Of a stretch of 64,000 nt of DNA, positions 8,686-17,582 are shown one piece after another (the stretch's first letter is position 1; every line of letters starts with the position of its first letter). The notes below the pieces were generated by a model. It saw only the letters and a program-made list of their open reading frames with translations, had not been told where the DNA came from and made no database searches. The DNA comes from Hymenobacter negativus (GTDB lineage: Bacteria > Bacteroidota > Bacteroidia > Cytophagales > Hymenobacteraceae), in the NCBI RefSeq assembly GCF_016056375.1, contig NZ_JAEDAE010000003.1:496001-560000 (forward strand). Direction: 5' to 3'. The position numbers and the translations under genes were made by a program.

Positions 8686-10032
8686 TTACTTGGTTCCCGC
8701 AGCCGGAACAGTCGTGCCGGCTGGCGCCGTCTGGCCGGGCACAAACGACTCGTACACGGCGGCTTTGAACTTACCGGCCAGGTCGCGGCCGGTGCTGTTG
8801 GGGTATTTCTGGGTGTAAATCAGGCCCACCAGCTTTTGCTGCGGGTCGACCCAGTACGTGGTGCCGAAAATGCCACCCCACTCATAGGAGCCGGCCGACA
8901 GGCCCGGCACCCGCGCATTTTCGGGGGGTGTGATGCTGAAACCCAGGCCGAATTTATTGCCACCCTGGCTCACGCTGCCCATCTGGTTCTGGGTGATGAG
9001 GGCCACGGTGGCGGGCTTCAGCAGCTGGCGGCCCTGGTATCTGCCGCCGTTCAGCATCATCTGCAGAAACCGGGCGTAGTCGTCGATGGTAGACGACAGG
9101 CCCGCGCCGCCCGAAAAGTACGTGCCTTTGGCCTTGGGGTAGTTGGGTGTCATGCGGCCCTGCGGTTCCATTTCTACGCTTTGCTTGGCGGCGTTTTCAG
9201 TGTACAGCAGCACCAGGCGGGCCTGTTTCTCGGCAGGCAGGTAGAAGAAAGTGTCCTTCATGCCCAGCGGCTCAAACAACCGCGTGCGCAGAAACTGGTC
9301 CAGCGACTGGCCCGAGAGCACCTCAATCAGCCGGCCCAGCACGTCCACGCTCAGCCCGTAGGTAAACCGCTCGCCCGGCTGGTGCATCAGCGGTAGCTTG
9401 CCCAGCGCATCCATGGAGGTAGCCAGCGTGCCCGAAGGCGTGCCAATGCCGCTCGGAATACCCGCTTTGGCATAAATGGCCGTGGCTTCCCGCGTCCCAA
9501 TCACCGGGTAGCTGATGCCTGAAGTGTGGGTGAACAGCTGCCGGATGGTGACCGGACTATTAGCCGGCACCGTGGTGTAAGTCGAGTCTTTCTGGTTGAA
9601 GCTGGCCAGCACCTGCGCGTTGGCAAAGGCCGGCAGGTACTTCGCAATGGGGTCGTCGAGCTGGAATTTGGCTTCGTCGTACAGCATCATCAGTCCCACG
9701 CTGGTCAGGGCTTTGGTCTGGGAGGCGATGCGAAAAATGGCATCGGTGCGCAACGGCGTTTGGTTGGCAAGGTCGGACACGCCGAAAGCATTGCGATACA
9801 CCACCTTGCCGTCGCGCATCACCAGCGCAATGGCGCCGGGCACGCGGCCGGCGGCAGTGTACTCAGCCAGCAGCCGGTCGATGCGCTGGGCGCCGGCCGG
9901 GTCGACAATAGCCGGAGTCGCCGCCGGGTTGGCTGGGACCGAGCGTCGCGCCTGGCGGGCCGGCGCGGCTACCTGCGCAAACGCGCTGGGGCTGCTTAGC
10001 AACAACAGCAGGACAACGGCGGACTTTTTCAT
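8686..10032 (-). CDS. Secreted serine hydrolase, class C beta-lactamase/PBP-like fold
   Basis: This 448-residue protein has a signal peptide (MKKSAVVLLLLLSSPSAFAQ) followed by a beta-lactamase-family domain. The nucleophile motif SQTK is at residues 104-107, followed by LTSVGLMMLYDE. The second motif is the Y in FTYGLSVDVLGRLIE, and GGAGLSSTIDDYARFLQMML is typical of the family. The third-box region reads GGIFGTTYWVDP. Members of this family are esterases, peptidases or lactamases of uncertain substrate, and the sequence does not allow a choice. Its position between scoA and scoB, in the same orientation and 41 bp after scoA, suggests co-transcription. A link to acyl or ester metabolism is conceivable but unproven. 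Confidence 0.9.
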   Translation of the reverse strand: MKKSAVVLLLLLSSPSAFAQVAAPARQARRSVPANPAATPAIVDPAGAQRIDRLLAEYTAAGRVPGAIALVMRDGKVVYRNAFGVSDLANQTPLRTDAIFRIASQTKALTSVGLMMLYDEAKFQLDDPIAKYLPAFANAQVLASFNQKDSTYTTVPANSPVTIRQLFTHTSGISYPVIGTREATAIYAKAGIPSGIGTPSGTLATSMDALGKLPLMHQPGERFTYGLSVDVLGRLIEVLSGQSLDQFLRTRLFEPLGMKDTFFYLPAEKQARLVLLYTENAAKQSVEMEPQGRMTPNYPKAKGTYFSGGAGLSSTIDDYARFLQMMLNGGRYQGRQLLKPATVALITQNQMGSVSQGGNKFGLGFSITPPENARVPGLSAGSYEWGGIFGTTYWVDPQQKLVGLIYTQKYPNSTGRDLAGKFKAAVYESFVPGQTAPAGTTVPAAGTK

Positions 10033-10073
10033 GGGCTAATCAGAAAAACAGGTTTTGCGCGGCTGGGGAAGCG

Positions 10074-10769
10074 TTAGGCCCGCACCGTGCGCTGCTCAAT
10101 GCGCTTTTCGTACCGCTCACCCTGGTAGATGCGCTGTACGAAAATGCCCGGCGTATGAATCTGGTTGGGGTCGAGCTCGCCGGCGGGCACCAGCTCTTCC
10201 ACCTCAGCCACCGTGATTTTGCCGGCCGTGGCCATCATGGGGTTGAAGTTGCGGGCCGTCCCTTTATAAATCAGGTTGCCGGCGGTGTCGCCCTTCCAGG
10301 CTTTCACGAAGGCAAAGTCGGCGTGCAAAGCGGTTTCCAGCAGGTACATCTTGCCGTTGAACTCGCGGGCTTCCTTGCCCTCGCCCACCTCGGTGCCGTA
10401 GCCGGCCGGGGTGAAGAAGGCCGGGATGCCCGCGCCGCCCGCCCGGCAGCGCTCGGCCAGTGTGCCCTGCGGAATCAACTCCACTTCCAGCTCGCCGCTC
10501 AGCAGCTGGCGTTCGAATTCGGCATTTTCGCCCACGTAGCTCGAAATCATCTTGCGCACCTGCTTGGTTTGCAGCAGCAGCCCGATGCCGAAGTCATCGA
10601 CGCCCGCGTTGTTGGAGATGCAGGTGAGGTTTTTTACGCCGAGGCGCAGGATTTCCTGAATCGAGTTTTCGGGGATGCCGCACAGGCCGAAGCCGCCGAG
10701 CATCAGGGTCATGCCATCGGTGAGGCCCTGCAGGGCGGCTTGCACGTTGGGAACGGTTTTGTTTATCAT
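10074..10769 (-). CDS. scoA: 3-oxoacid CoA-transferase subunit A
   Basis: A 231-residue CoA-transferase alpha subunit. The CoA-binding signature [14 protein letters not shown] is at residues 22-35. The region [16 protein letters not shown] and the block [14 protein letters not shown] are also diagnostic. It partners the beta subunit encoded at 7948-8604 to make a succinyl-CoA:3-ketoacid CoA-transferase. The start codon overlaps the stop of the upstream gene in an ATGA arrangement, which implies translational coupling to an unrelated secreted protein. The next gene downstream is a serine hydrolase, not scoB. Confidence 0.94.
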   Translation of the reverse strand: MINKTVPNVQAALQGLTDGMTLMLGGFGLCGIPENSIQEILRLGVKNLTCISNNAGVDDFGIGLLLQTKQVRKMISSYVGENAEFERQLLSGELEVELIPQGTLAERCRAGGAGIPAFFTPAGYGTEVGEGKEAREFNGKMYLLETALHADFAFVKAWKGDTAGNLIYKGTARNFNPMMATAGKITVAEVEELVPAGELDPNQIHTPGIFVQRIYQGERYEKRIEQRTVRA

Positions 10770-12007
10770 GGGTGGGTTTTGGGGGAGGCGGCCGGAGCCG
10801 GCGGCAGGTAATTCACGGGTAAAAATTCACCCATTTTTTCGAACCCCCAGTATTCGTCGGTAAATACGGCCAGCGGATTCGTCAATTGGCCGTTGGGTTG
10901 AATCTCAATTTCACGCACCATCAGCACCAGCTGCGACACCTGCCGGTCGGCGGGCGGGGAGGGCGCATTGGTGGGCTGCGCCGTGCGTATTGGGTAAAGC
11001 GGGTCGGGTGCTTCGCGCAAGTAGCTAACCTGCAGGTTGTCGCGAAAGCGCAGAAAAACCGGCTCGCCCCCGGCTGCCACGCGGCGCACGCTATCCACGG
11101 GCAGCACCTTCGTGTAGAGCATCGAAAACGCCGCGGGCACCTTGCTCCAGATTCGTATTGAGTCATTATCTGCTGCCGACAGCATTCGCGTTTCCCGCTC
11201 GCGCAGCAATTGGCGGCGCAGGCTGTCGGCCCGGGCAAAGCGCGGGTTGGGCACAATGCGCAGGCGCTGGGCCGTAAAACCTTCCTCGGCCACCTGCCCG
11301 GCCCGCACGCTGCTCAGAAAATGGGTGAGCGAGCCATGATAGGCCGCCGCCCGGTTGGCTTCCCAGCGGCGCTGTTGGCGGGCGTTCCGGGCCGTCATTT
11401 CCTCAAATACCGGCTGGCCGTAGAACGTGACGACGTGCTGGGTGAAGTTGGTGTTGAAGCGCAGCCCGTAGTATTTGATGCGGTAGCCGAGGGCCTGGTT
11501 ATCAACCTGCACAAAGTTGATGGCCGTGGCGGTCAGCTCATTGGCTTCGGGGTCGAAGTCAACCAGCACATCATCGGGGTTGCGGATGCGGCACTGGCGC
11601 GAAAACGTGGTGCGGCCCAGAAACAGCTCCGTGAATTTCTGGTAGTCGCTGGCGCGGTTGGGGTTGGGGCGCACCACCACTTCGGCGAGGCGGTTGGCTG
11701 TGGGCGTCAGCAGCAGTGTAAGCTGCTGCGCCGCCGGCCCAACGGTGATGGATTGCTTGGCCAGCCGGTAGCCCAGGTAGGAGCCCACCACGTCGTAAGT
11801 GCCGGCCGGCACGCTCGGGAAATTGAACTTGCCCTGCTCAGTAGTCGTCACGCCCAGTGTGGTATTGGCCAGAAACACGCTGGCGAACGGCAGCGGCTGG
11901 TGCGTCAGCGAATCCAAAACCACGCCGCTCAGCCGGCCCTGCGCCCGAATGCTGTCGGGCCGTGCCAACAGCGCCAGTAGCAGTAGAAGCACCGGGTAGA
12001 AGCGCAT
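10766..12007 (-). CDS. Secreted carboxypeptidase-regulatory-like domain protein (paralogue 2)
   Basis: The 413-residue protein starts at the ATG at 12007, which gives a signal peptide ([23 protein letters not shown]). A longer open frame to 12088 runs through an intergenic repeat and is rejected. Residues about 25-110 form a carboxypeptidase-D regulatory-like beta-sandwich of the kind at the N-terminus of TonB-dependent receptors ([38 protein letters not shown]). The rest is a conserved domain of unknown function that ends with [19 protein letters not shown]. No beta-barrel or plug domain follows, so it is not a receptor. The upstream gene is a tandem paralogue. The stop overlaps the scoA start by four bases. 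Confidence 0.85.
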   Translation of the reverse strand: MRFYPVLLLLLALLARPDSIRAQGRLSGVVLDSLTHQPLPFASVFLANTTLGVTTTEQGKFNFPSVPAGTYDVVGSYLGYRLAKQSITVGPAAQQLTLLLTPTANRLAEVVVRPNPNRASDYQKFTELFLGRTTFSRQCRIRNPDDVLVDFDPEANELTATAINFVQVDNQALGYRIKYYGLRFNTNFTQHVVTFYGQPVFEEMTARNARQQRRWEANRAAAYHGSLTHFLSSVRAGQVAEEGFTAQRLRIVPNPRFARADSLRRQLLRERETRMLSAADNDSIRIWSKVPAAFSMLYTKVLPVDSVRRVAAGGEPVFLRFRDNLQVSYLREAPDPLYPIRTAQPTNAPSPPADRQVSQLVLMVREIEIQPNGQLTNPLAVFTDEYWGFEKMGEFLPVNYLPPAPAASPKTHP

Positions 12008-12033
12008 TCGGGCAAAGCGGAGGTGAAACGGTT

Positions 12034-12114
12034 TAGAGACGCATACTTGCGTCTCGTCGTTAGGATGTGTCAGGCTAATTCCGCTCAACGACGAGACGCA
12101 AGTATGCGTCTCTA
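12034..12114. repeat. Intergenic double-hairpin repeat, family A (GAGACGC type), copy 1
   Basis: Two perfect inverted arms of 28 bp (12034-12061 and 12087-12114) are separated by 25 bp. Each arm is itself a hairpin, since GAGACGCA pairs with TGCGTCTC around a four-base loop. The same architecture recurs at 14417-14516, 47827-47921 and, truncated, at 26788-26825. This copy lies between the two paralogous secreted-protein genes. Confidence 0.9.
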
Positions 12115-12127
12115 AGTAACCGGCCCC

Positions 12128-13366
12128 TTACTGACGGGGCGCAGCTGTCGATGCCGTGGGCGGCATGTAGTCAAACGGCAAAAACTCCCCGATTTTCTCA
12201 AAACCCCAGTATTCGCCATTATACACGTCGAGCGGGTTCAGCAGCGAGCCGTTGGCCTGAATGGCGGCCTCGCGGCCCTGCAGCTTCAGGCGCGACACCT
12301 GCCGCTTGGCCGGGTACGGGATTTTGGGGTAGCCCAGCGGCGACATCGGCCGCTTATACAGCGGGTCGGGCGCTTCGCCGAAGTGGGCCACCTGTAGCTC
12401 GCCCGTGAAGCGCAGGAAAGTCCGCTTCCCGTTCGGCCCTACCCGGCGGATGCTGTCAATGGGCAGCGGCGTCTGGTTGAGGGTGGCGATAACCGGGGCC
12501 ATGTCTTCCCACTTATCGAGCGAATCCTGCTCGGTGGCGGTGAATTTATTGTCGGGCCGGCTGGCCAGTAGGGCGCGGCGTTTCTCGTCGGCGCGCTCGA
12601 AGCGAGGGTTCGGGCCCACGATGATTTGCTGGGTTAGGAAGCCCTCGGCCTGCACGCGGTTGTTGTACACGCTGCGCAGAAAGTGCATAAACGAGCCCGT
12701 GTAAGCCGTGAGGCGGTTGGCAGTCCACAGCTTGCGCTGGCGCTCATCGCGCGGCTTCAGTTCCTCAAAAACCGGCTGGCCGTAATAAGAAATCGAGCCG
12801 TCCTCGTCGTTGGCCGCGAAATACAGCCCGTAGTATTTTAGGCGGTAGCCCAGCGCCTCATTATCAATCTGCACAAACTCCTTGGCCTGCGCGGTCAGCG
12901 TTTTGGTCGAGTCGTCGAAAAATACGCGCACATCATCGGGGTTGCTGATGTGGCACTGGGCCGAAAACGAACTGCCGCCCAAAAACAGCTGCGCAAATTT
13001 CTGGTACTCTTCCGGCTTGTTGGGCTCCGGTTTCACCACCACTTCGCCCAGCTGGTTGCCGGTGGGGGCCAGTTGCAGCGTAATCTGCTGCGCGGCGGCG
13101 GTCATGGTCACCGACTGCTTGGCCAGTCGGTAGCCCACGTAGGAGCCCACCACGTCGTAGGTGCCGGCCGGCACCTTGGGAAACTCGAATTTGCCCTGCT
13201 CGGTCGTCGTTACGCCCAGCGTGGTATTGGCCAGGAAAACGCTGGAAAACGCCAGCGGCTCATGCGTCACCGAATCCAAAACCACGCCGGTCAGCTTGCC
13301 CTGGGCCTGCGCCGCACTTCCCATTCCCAGCAAACAGCAAACCAGCAATAATTGCAAATATCTCAT
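12128..13366 (-). CDS. Secreted carboxypeptidase-regulatory-like domain protein (paralogue 1)
   Basis: A 412-residue paralogue of the gene at 10766-12007, in tandem and in the same orientation. The signal peptide is MRYLQLLLVCCLLGMGSAAQAQ. The regulatory-like domain (about 23-105) has GVVLDSVTHEPLAFSSVFL and a [19 protein letters not shown] stretch nearly identical to the paralogue. The large remaining domain carries shared landmarks: [40 protein letters not shown] and the terminal WGFEKIGEFLPFDYMPP. No enzyme motif is recognised. The most similar segment between the two is the regulatory-like domain; the C-terminal domains have diverged more. It is inferred to be periplasmic or cell-surface. 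Confidence 0.85.
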   Translation of the reverse strand: MRYLQLLLVCCLLGMGSAAQAQGKLTGVVLDSVTHEPLAFSSVFLANTTLGVTTTEQGKFEFPKVPAGTYDVVGSYVGYRLAKQSVTMTAAAQQITLQLAPTGNQLGEVVVKPEPNKPEEYQKFAQLFLGGSSFSAQCHISNPDDVRVFFDDSTKTLTAQAKEFVQIDNEALGYRLKYYGLYFAANDEDGSISYYGQPVFEELKPRDERQRKLWTANRLTAYTGSFMHFLRSVYNNRVQAEGFLTQQIIVGPNPRFERADEKRRALLASRPDNKFTATEQDSLDKWEDMAPVIATLNQTPLPIDSIRRVGPNGKRTFLRFTGELQVAHFGEAPDPLYKRPMSPLGYPKIPYPAKRQVSRLKLQGREAAIQANGSLLNPLDVYNGEYWGFEKIGEFLPFDYMPPTASTAAPRQ

Positions 13367-13399
13367 TATGAAATAATAAGGTAAGATAATAACGGCCGG

Positions 13400-14347
13400 C
13401 TAAGCCAGCGCGGCCCGCGTGTTCTGCTCATCCAACGCCAGTTGGGCAATTAGCGCATCCAGTCCGTCGTATTTTTCTTCGGCCCGCAGCCAGGCCACAA
13501 ACTCCAGCGTCAGCAGCTGGTCGTATAAGTCGCCGCTGAAATCAAGCAGGTTTACCTCAATCGTCTGAGCCAAATCGGTGCCAATGGTGGGCCGCACCCC
13601 AATGCTGAGCATGGCCTGGTGCCGCGTACCTGCCGCCGTGGTGGCCCACACCGCGTAAATGCCCCGGGCCGGCACCAGCTTCAACGGCTCTTGAACGGCC
13701 AGATTAGCCGTCGGATACCCAATGGTACGGCCGAGCTTCTGGCCGTGCTCCACCAGGCCCGTGAGCGGATAGTGGTAGCCCAGGTAGCGGTTGGCCGTGG
13801 CAATGTCGCCCTGGCGCAGCGCCTGCCGGATGCGGGTGCTGCTCACGCCCACGGCGTCCACGTCCTCGCGTGGTATTTCCTCCACGGTCAGGCCGTAGCG
13901 GTCCGCATTCTGGCGGAGGTAGTCGAAGCCGCCTTCGCGATTTTTGCCAAAGCGGTGGTCATAGCCAATCACCAATTGTTTGGCACCCACGGTTTTTAGC
14001 AGCAGGTTCTGGATGTATTCCTCCGAAGTCCACTGCGCGAATTCCCTGGTGAAGGGCACGATAAGCAGGTAGTCCACGCCCCGCTCGGCCAGCTTGGCAA
14101 TGCGCTCATCCAGCGTGTTCAGCAGCTGCAATTCCAGCAGCTCGGGGTGGGAGGGCGGGGGGCCCAGCACCAGGCGCGGGTGCGGCCAGTAGGTAATCAC
14201 CACCGATGGCGCGCCGCTGGCCTGCGCCACCTCGCGCAGCCGCGCCAGAATGCGCTGGTGCCCCACGTGCACCCCATCAAAGGTGCCGCTGGTGACGACG
14301 GCATTGCCAAGAAACGGAAACTGGGCCGGGTCGCGGATGACGTGCAT
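13400..14347 (-). CDS. ribF: Bifunctional riboflavin kinase / FAD synthetase
   Basis: A 315-residue enzyme of normal RibF length that makes FMN and then FAD from riboflavin in the cytosol. The N-terminal FAD-synthetase (nucleotidyltransferase) half shows GTFDGVHVGH (residues 21-30) and SSTRIR (169-174). The C-terminal kinase half shows GRTIGYPTAN (206-215), VRPTIG and the late FVAWLRAEEKYDGLDAL. The ATG at 14347 gives the standard N-terminus (MHVIRDP); the frame stays open upstream to 14500 only because it runs into a repeat. It is the last gene of a five-gene minus-strand cluster and lies downstream of truB, an order common in Bacteroidota. Confidence 0.95.
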   Translation of the reverse strand: MHVIRDPAQFPFLGNAVVTSGTFDGVHVGHQRILARLREVAQASGAPSVVITYWPHPRLVLGPPPSHPELLELQLLNTLDERIAKLAERGVDYLLIVPFTREFAQWTSEEYIQNLLLKTVGAKQLVIGYDHRFGKNREGGFDYLRQNADRYGLTVEEIPREDVDAVGVSSTRIRQALRQGDIATANRYLGYHYPLTGLVEHGQKLGRTIGYPTANLAVQEPLKLVPARGIYAVWATTAAGTRHQAMLSIGVRPTIGTDLAQTIEVNLLDFSGDLYDQLLTLEFVAWLRAEEKYDGLDALIAQLALDEQNTRAALA

Positions 14348-14416
14348 AAGGCGCCGGAGAAGCGTATTTGAAGGGATAAAAACCGCCACGAAGGTAGCGC
14401 TATGCCGTTGTACGGA

Positions 14417-14516
14417 GTAGAGACGCAATATTTTGCGTCTCATCGTTGCTGATGTTGTTGAGCCTCGGTGCAGCTCCGGCCGTTCAACGATGAGACGCAA
14501 AATATTGCGTCTCTAC
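14417..14516. repeat. Intergenic double-hairpin repeat, family A, copy 2
   Basis: Two perfect 32-bp inverted arms (14417-14448 and 14485-14516) surround a 36-bp spacer. Each arm contains GAGACGCAA facing TTGCGTCTC. The element starts three bases after the truB stop codon on the minus strand and fills most of the truB-ribF gap. Confidence 0.92.
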
Positions 14517-14519
14517 AAC

Positions 14520-15365
14520 TTACTCCGCCGATTTTTCGGTCGCGTCCTTGAGATGCTTGGCCGCCAGCGCATCGGCCTGGAGCGCGGCAAAGTACTGCAG
14601 GCCAGCGCGGTTGGGAGCCGTATTGGGTCGTTCGTGACGGGAGCGGGTCGTACCCGGTAGGGTGGACGCTTCGCTATCGGGCCGAGGCGGACGCAGCGCC
14701 TGAATGGCATCCAGCGTAAAGGCATCTTCCACCCGGTACTCGCCAATGCGAGTGCGCACCAGGCGTGTGAGGTGAGCGCCGCAGCCTAGGGCCACGCCCA
14801 GGTCGCGGGCCAAGCTGCGGATATACGTGCCTTTGGAACAAACTACGCGGAAGTCGACTTCGGGCAGCGCAATACGCGTGATTTCGAAGGTCTTGATTTC
14901 AACCGTTTTGGCCTTTATCTCAGCCTCCTGGCCGGTGCGGGCCAGCTCGTAGGCGCGCTTGCCGTCGATTTTTACGGCCGAGAAAATGGGAGGTGTTTGC
15001 TGGATGAGGCCGGTGAACTGGGCCGTAGCGGCCGTAATCTGCTCGTCGGTGATGTGGGCGTAGGGGCGGGCCATATCCACGGCCGTTTCAAGGTCGAAGC
15101 TGGGCGTGGTTTCGCCGAGGCGGAAAGTGCCGGTGTATTCTTTTTCCTGGGCCTGAATCTGGTCGATTTCCTTGGTTTTCTTGCCCGTGCAGAGGATGAG
15201 CAGGCCGGTAGCCAAGGGGTCGAGGGTGCCGGCGTGGCCGATTTTCTTGATGCGCAGCGTGTTCTTCACCTTGCGCACCACATCGAAAGAAGTCCACGTC
15301 AAGGGTTTGTCCAGGAGCAGGACTTCTCCCGTTTCAAAGTCGAAATCGGCCAGGGTCTTCGTCAT
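14520..15365 (-). CDS. truB: tRNA pseudouridine(55) synthase
   Basis: A 281-residue TruB that makes pseudouridine at position 55 in the T-loop of tRNAs. The N-terminal [15 protein letters not shown] and the catalytic-loop motif [14 protein letters not shown] (catalytic D49) are intact. [12 protein letters not shown] is the later family motif. After the core, near residue 225, comes a C-terminal tail of about 55 residues rich in Pro, Ser and Arg that is not part of the catalytic domain. The start ATG shares one base with the uppP stop (TAATG), so translation is probably coupled. Confidence 0.96.
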   Translation of the reverse strand: MTKTLADFDFETGEVLLLDKPLTWTSFDVVRKVKNTLRIKKIGHAGTLDPLATGLLILCTGKKTKEIDQIQAQEKEYTGTFRLGETTPSFDLETAVDMARPYAHITDEQITAATAQFTGLIQQTPPIFSAVKIDGKRAYELARTGQEAEIKAKTVEIKTFEITRIALPEVDFRVVCSKGTYIRSLARDLGVALGCGAHLTRLVRTRIGEYRVEDAFTLDAIQALRPPRPDSEASTLPGTTRSRHERPNTAPNRAGLQYFAALQADALAAKHLKDATEKSAE

Positions 15366-16195
15366 TATACCAGATTTAAGGGCAGCTTCAACGCCAACAT
15401 AATCAACAAAATACCGCCCGCAATTATGCGGTAGATGCCAAAGGCCCGAAAGCCATACCGGGCTACAAAGCCCACGAACAGCCGGATGGCCAGTAGCGCG
15501 ACCACAAAGGCCACCACGTTGCCCAGCGCCAGCATCTTCAGTTCGGTGCCCGAAAACAGGTGCGCCACGTCCACGCCCTGTGCTTTGGCGTCTTTGTAAT
15601 AATCATAAATGTCTTTCACGGCCGCTGCCGCCATGGTGGGCATAGCCAGGAAAAAGGCAAATTCGGCTGCCGCCCGGCGCGTGAGCTTCTGCGTAAGGCC
15701 GCCGATGATGGTAGCGGCCGAGCGGCTGGTACCCGGCACCACGGCCAGGCACTGAAACAGACCGATAATCAAAGCTTCCTTGAAGCTGGGATTGGTGACG
15801 GGATGGCCGCCTTCCTGCGGGTCCTCCTGCGGGAACCAGCGGTCGATGAACAGCAGCACCGCGCCGCCAATGACGAGCATAACGGCTACCGTCGTCACCG
15901 ATTCGAGCAGGGCATCGATGTGTTTTTTGAACAGCAGCCCCACCAGCACAATGGGTAGAAAAGCTACCAACAGCTTCAAATAGAAGTCAATGCTCTGGAA
16001 AAAGCGCTTGTAATACACCACAAACACCGATAAAATGGCACCCAGCTGAATGACTACCAGGTAGAGCTTGAAAAACGGCGTGGGCGGAATGCCCAGCAAG
16101 GCCGAGGCAATAATCATGTGCCCGGTGCTGGAAACGGGCAAAAACTCGGTTATGCCCTCCACAATAGCGAGGAGCAGCGCGTGCCAATAGGTCAT
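15365..16195 (-). CDS. uppP: Undecaprenyl-diphosphate phosphatase
   Basis: A 276-residue polytopic membrane protein that recycles undecaprenyl diphosphate for cell-wall synthesis (BacA/UppP family). The two active-site regions are visible: [14 protein letters not shown] (residues 13-26) and the [13 protein letters not shown] segment. About eight hydrophobic segments are present. It lies between the DUF3098 gene and truB in the ftsX cluster, in line with a cell-envelope role. Confidence 0.96.
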   Translation of the reverse strand: MTYWHALLLAIVEGITEFLPVSSTGHMIIASALLGIPPTPFFKLYLVVIQLGAILSVFVVYYKRFFQSIDFYLKLLVAFLPIVLVGLLFKKHIDALLESVTTVAVMLVIGGAVLLFIDRWFPQEDPQEGGHPVTNPSFKEALIIGLFQCLAVVPGTSRSAATIIGGLTQKLTRRAAAEFAFFLAMPTMAAAAVKDIYDYYKDAKAQGVDVAHLFSGTELKMLALGNVVAFVVALLAIRLFVGFVARYGFRAFGIYRIIAGGILLIMLALKLPLNLV

Positions 16196-16217
16196 TGGTA
16201 GTGGTTAACGGTTAGTT

Positions 16218-16281
16218 ATTAGTGGTTAATGATTGATAATTAAGGGCATTGTTCCTTAGCTATCAATCGTGGACCGCTAAT
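16218..16281. repeat. Imperfect intergenic inverted repeat (family F)
   Basis: An AT-rich arm (16218-16239, ATTAGTGGTTAATGATTG word) is matched in inverse by 16260-16281 with several mismatches. The right arm reaches into the stop codon of the DUF3098 gene. The repeated GGTTA words nearby (16201-16230) look like a short tandem motif. No second copy of this type is seen in the window. Confidence 0.5.
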
Positions 16282-16600
16282 AAGGGCGCTTATAAGCCGG
16301 GGCTGCGGCAGGGGCGGCCACAACGGGCGCCTCGGTGGTAAAAGCCGGCGTGATTGCAGGAGCGTCAGCCACAGCCACTATTGATTTATCGCGCACCATA
16401 ATGGCCGCAAATTCCACGATAAACCCGGCAATGAGCAGCAGCGGCCCGAGCGTGATGCCCACAAAATCTTCGCCGTAATTGGCCTTGTCGCCAAACATCA
16501 TGGTGATGAAGCCAGCAGCCAACAGGGCCAGGCCCGCCCACATCAGGCGGTAGTTGCGGGGACCAAAGGCGAAGCGGAAGGCGGGTTTGGTGGGTTGCAT
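16277..16600 (-). CDS. DUF3098 small membrane protein
   Basis: A 107-residue protein with two transmembrane segments (about 18-36 and 45-68) and a short Pro/Ala-rich tail ending AYKRPY. The N-terminus (FRFAFGPRNYRLMWAGLALLAAGF) matches the DUF3098 family, which is found in Bacteroidota next to ftsX and uppP as here. The biochemical role is unknown; the conserved neighbourhood suggests an envelope or division function. The tail, with repeated APAA words, is probably disordered. Confidence 0.88.
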   Translation of the reverse strand: MQPTKPAFRFAFGPRNYRLMWAGLALLAAGFITMMFGDKANYGEDFVGITLGPLLLIAGFIVEFAAIMVRDKSIVAVADAPAITPAFTTEAPVVAAPAAAPAYKRPY

Positions 16601-16676
16601 ATGGGATTATGATGTTATTCGTTATCGGTTAGAAAAATCATGCTGAGCGGAGTCGAAGCACAACGTTCTGAAGATG

Positions 16677-17576
16677 TTAATACAAGTCGTCGAGCGACAT
16701 TTTGAGGTACTTGTGCACGGCGCGGGCCGAGCTGAAAAAGCCGATAACCACGCCCAGTCCGATGACGCCGAGCAGCAGCAACCCGAGGCGCAGGTCGTCG
16801 CGCAGTAGGCGCAGCGGCTCTACTTCGAGGTAAGCATATTGTAGCAGCGCCACCAGAATCAGCGCGGCCAGCAGGCCACTGGCCAGGCCCTGCCACGTAG
16901 CACGCCGCAAAAACGGCTGCTGGATAAAGAGCCGCGTCGCGCCCACCAGTTGCATGGAGCGGATGAGAAAACGCTGCGAGAACAGCGCCAGCTTAATCGT
17001 GTTGTTAATCAGAATGACCACCACCAACACCAGCACCGCCGCGAAGCCCAGCAGCACGAGGCTCACCCGCGTCAGGTTGTTGTTGATGCTGGCAAATAAA
17101 TCCTGCGGATACTGCACTTCAAACACGCCGCGCTGAGCCGAAATGCTGCGGTTGAGCTGGCCCAGGTGGGTAGTGTCGGTAAATTCGGGCTTGATTTTGA
17201 GCACGTAGGCATCGCGCAGCGGGTTGTCGCCGAGGAACTGGCGGAAATCCTCGCCGGTGCTTTGCAGCAGCTGGCGGGCACCTTCTTCCTTACTCACGAA
17301 GCGAATCTGGGGCTTACCGTTGCGCTCGGCCACGAAGGGCTGCTGGCCCAGGTCCTGCTGCAGGCGGAGCAATTCCGTTTCGGGCAGGTCACGGTCGAGG
17401 TACACTTGCACCTCCAGGTTTTCGCGCACAACTTCGCTCAGTTTTTGGGCGTGCACCAGCAGCAGGCCAAACAAACCAATCACCACCAAGGCCAGCGTAA
17501 TGCTGAACACCACGAGCAAAGTAGGGTAGGAGCCGAGCTTTTTCTTGCGCGAATGAGAAGTGGTTGGGGCAGCCAT
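16677..17576 (-). CDS. ftsX: Cell-division ABC-transporter-like permease FtsX
   Basis: A 299-residue FtsX protein. One transmembrane segment (about 20-42) is followed by an extracytoplasmic domain (45-165) and three further C-terminal membrane segments (about 170-280). The core motif region reads NTIKLALFSQRFLIRSMQLVGAT, which is highly characteristic. With FtsE (not in the window) it would control peptidoglycan hydrolases during division. The ATG at 17576 is chosen over an upstream TTG because a TACCTTTG promoter box lies at 17583-17590. The mRNA would then have almost no leader. Confidence 0.94.
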   Translation of the reverse strand: MAAPTTSHSRKKKLGSYPTLLVVFSITLALVVIGLFGLLLVHAQKLSEVVRENLEVQVYLDRDLPETELLRLQQDLGQQPFVAERNGKPQIRFVSKEEGARQLLQSTGEDFRQFLGDNPLRDAYVLKIKPEFTDTTHLGQLNRSISAQRGVFEVQYPQDLFASINNNLTRVSLVLLGFAAVLVLVVVILINNTIKLALFSQRFLIRSMQLVGATRLFIQQPFLRRATWQGLASGLLAALILVALLQYAYLEVEPLRLLRDDLRLGLLLLGVIGLGVVIGFFSSARAVHKYLKMSLDDLY

Positions 17577-17582
17577 ATCCGG

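Noticed and set aside
7948-10769. Serine hydrolase as a third subunit of the CoA-transferase
   Set aside because: It has a signal peptide and a complete beta-lactamase-type active site, so it is a separate exported enzyme.
12008-12088. N-terminal extension of the secreted protein at 10766-12007 to 12088
   Set aside because: The extra 27 codons run through one arm of a family A repeat and precede a normal signal peptide starting at 12007.
14348-14500. N-terminal extension of ribF to 14500
   Set aside because: The extra 51 codons run through a family A repeat and lack similarity to RibF; the standard N-terminus begins at 14347.
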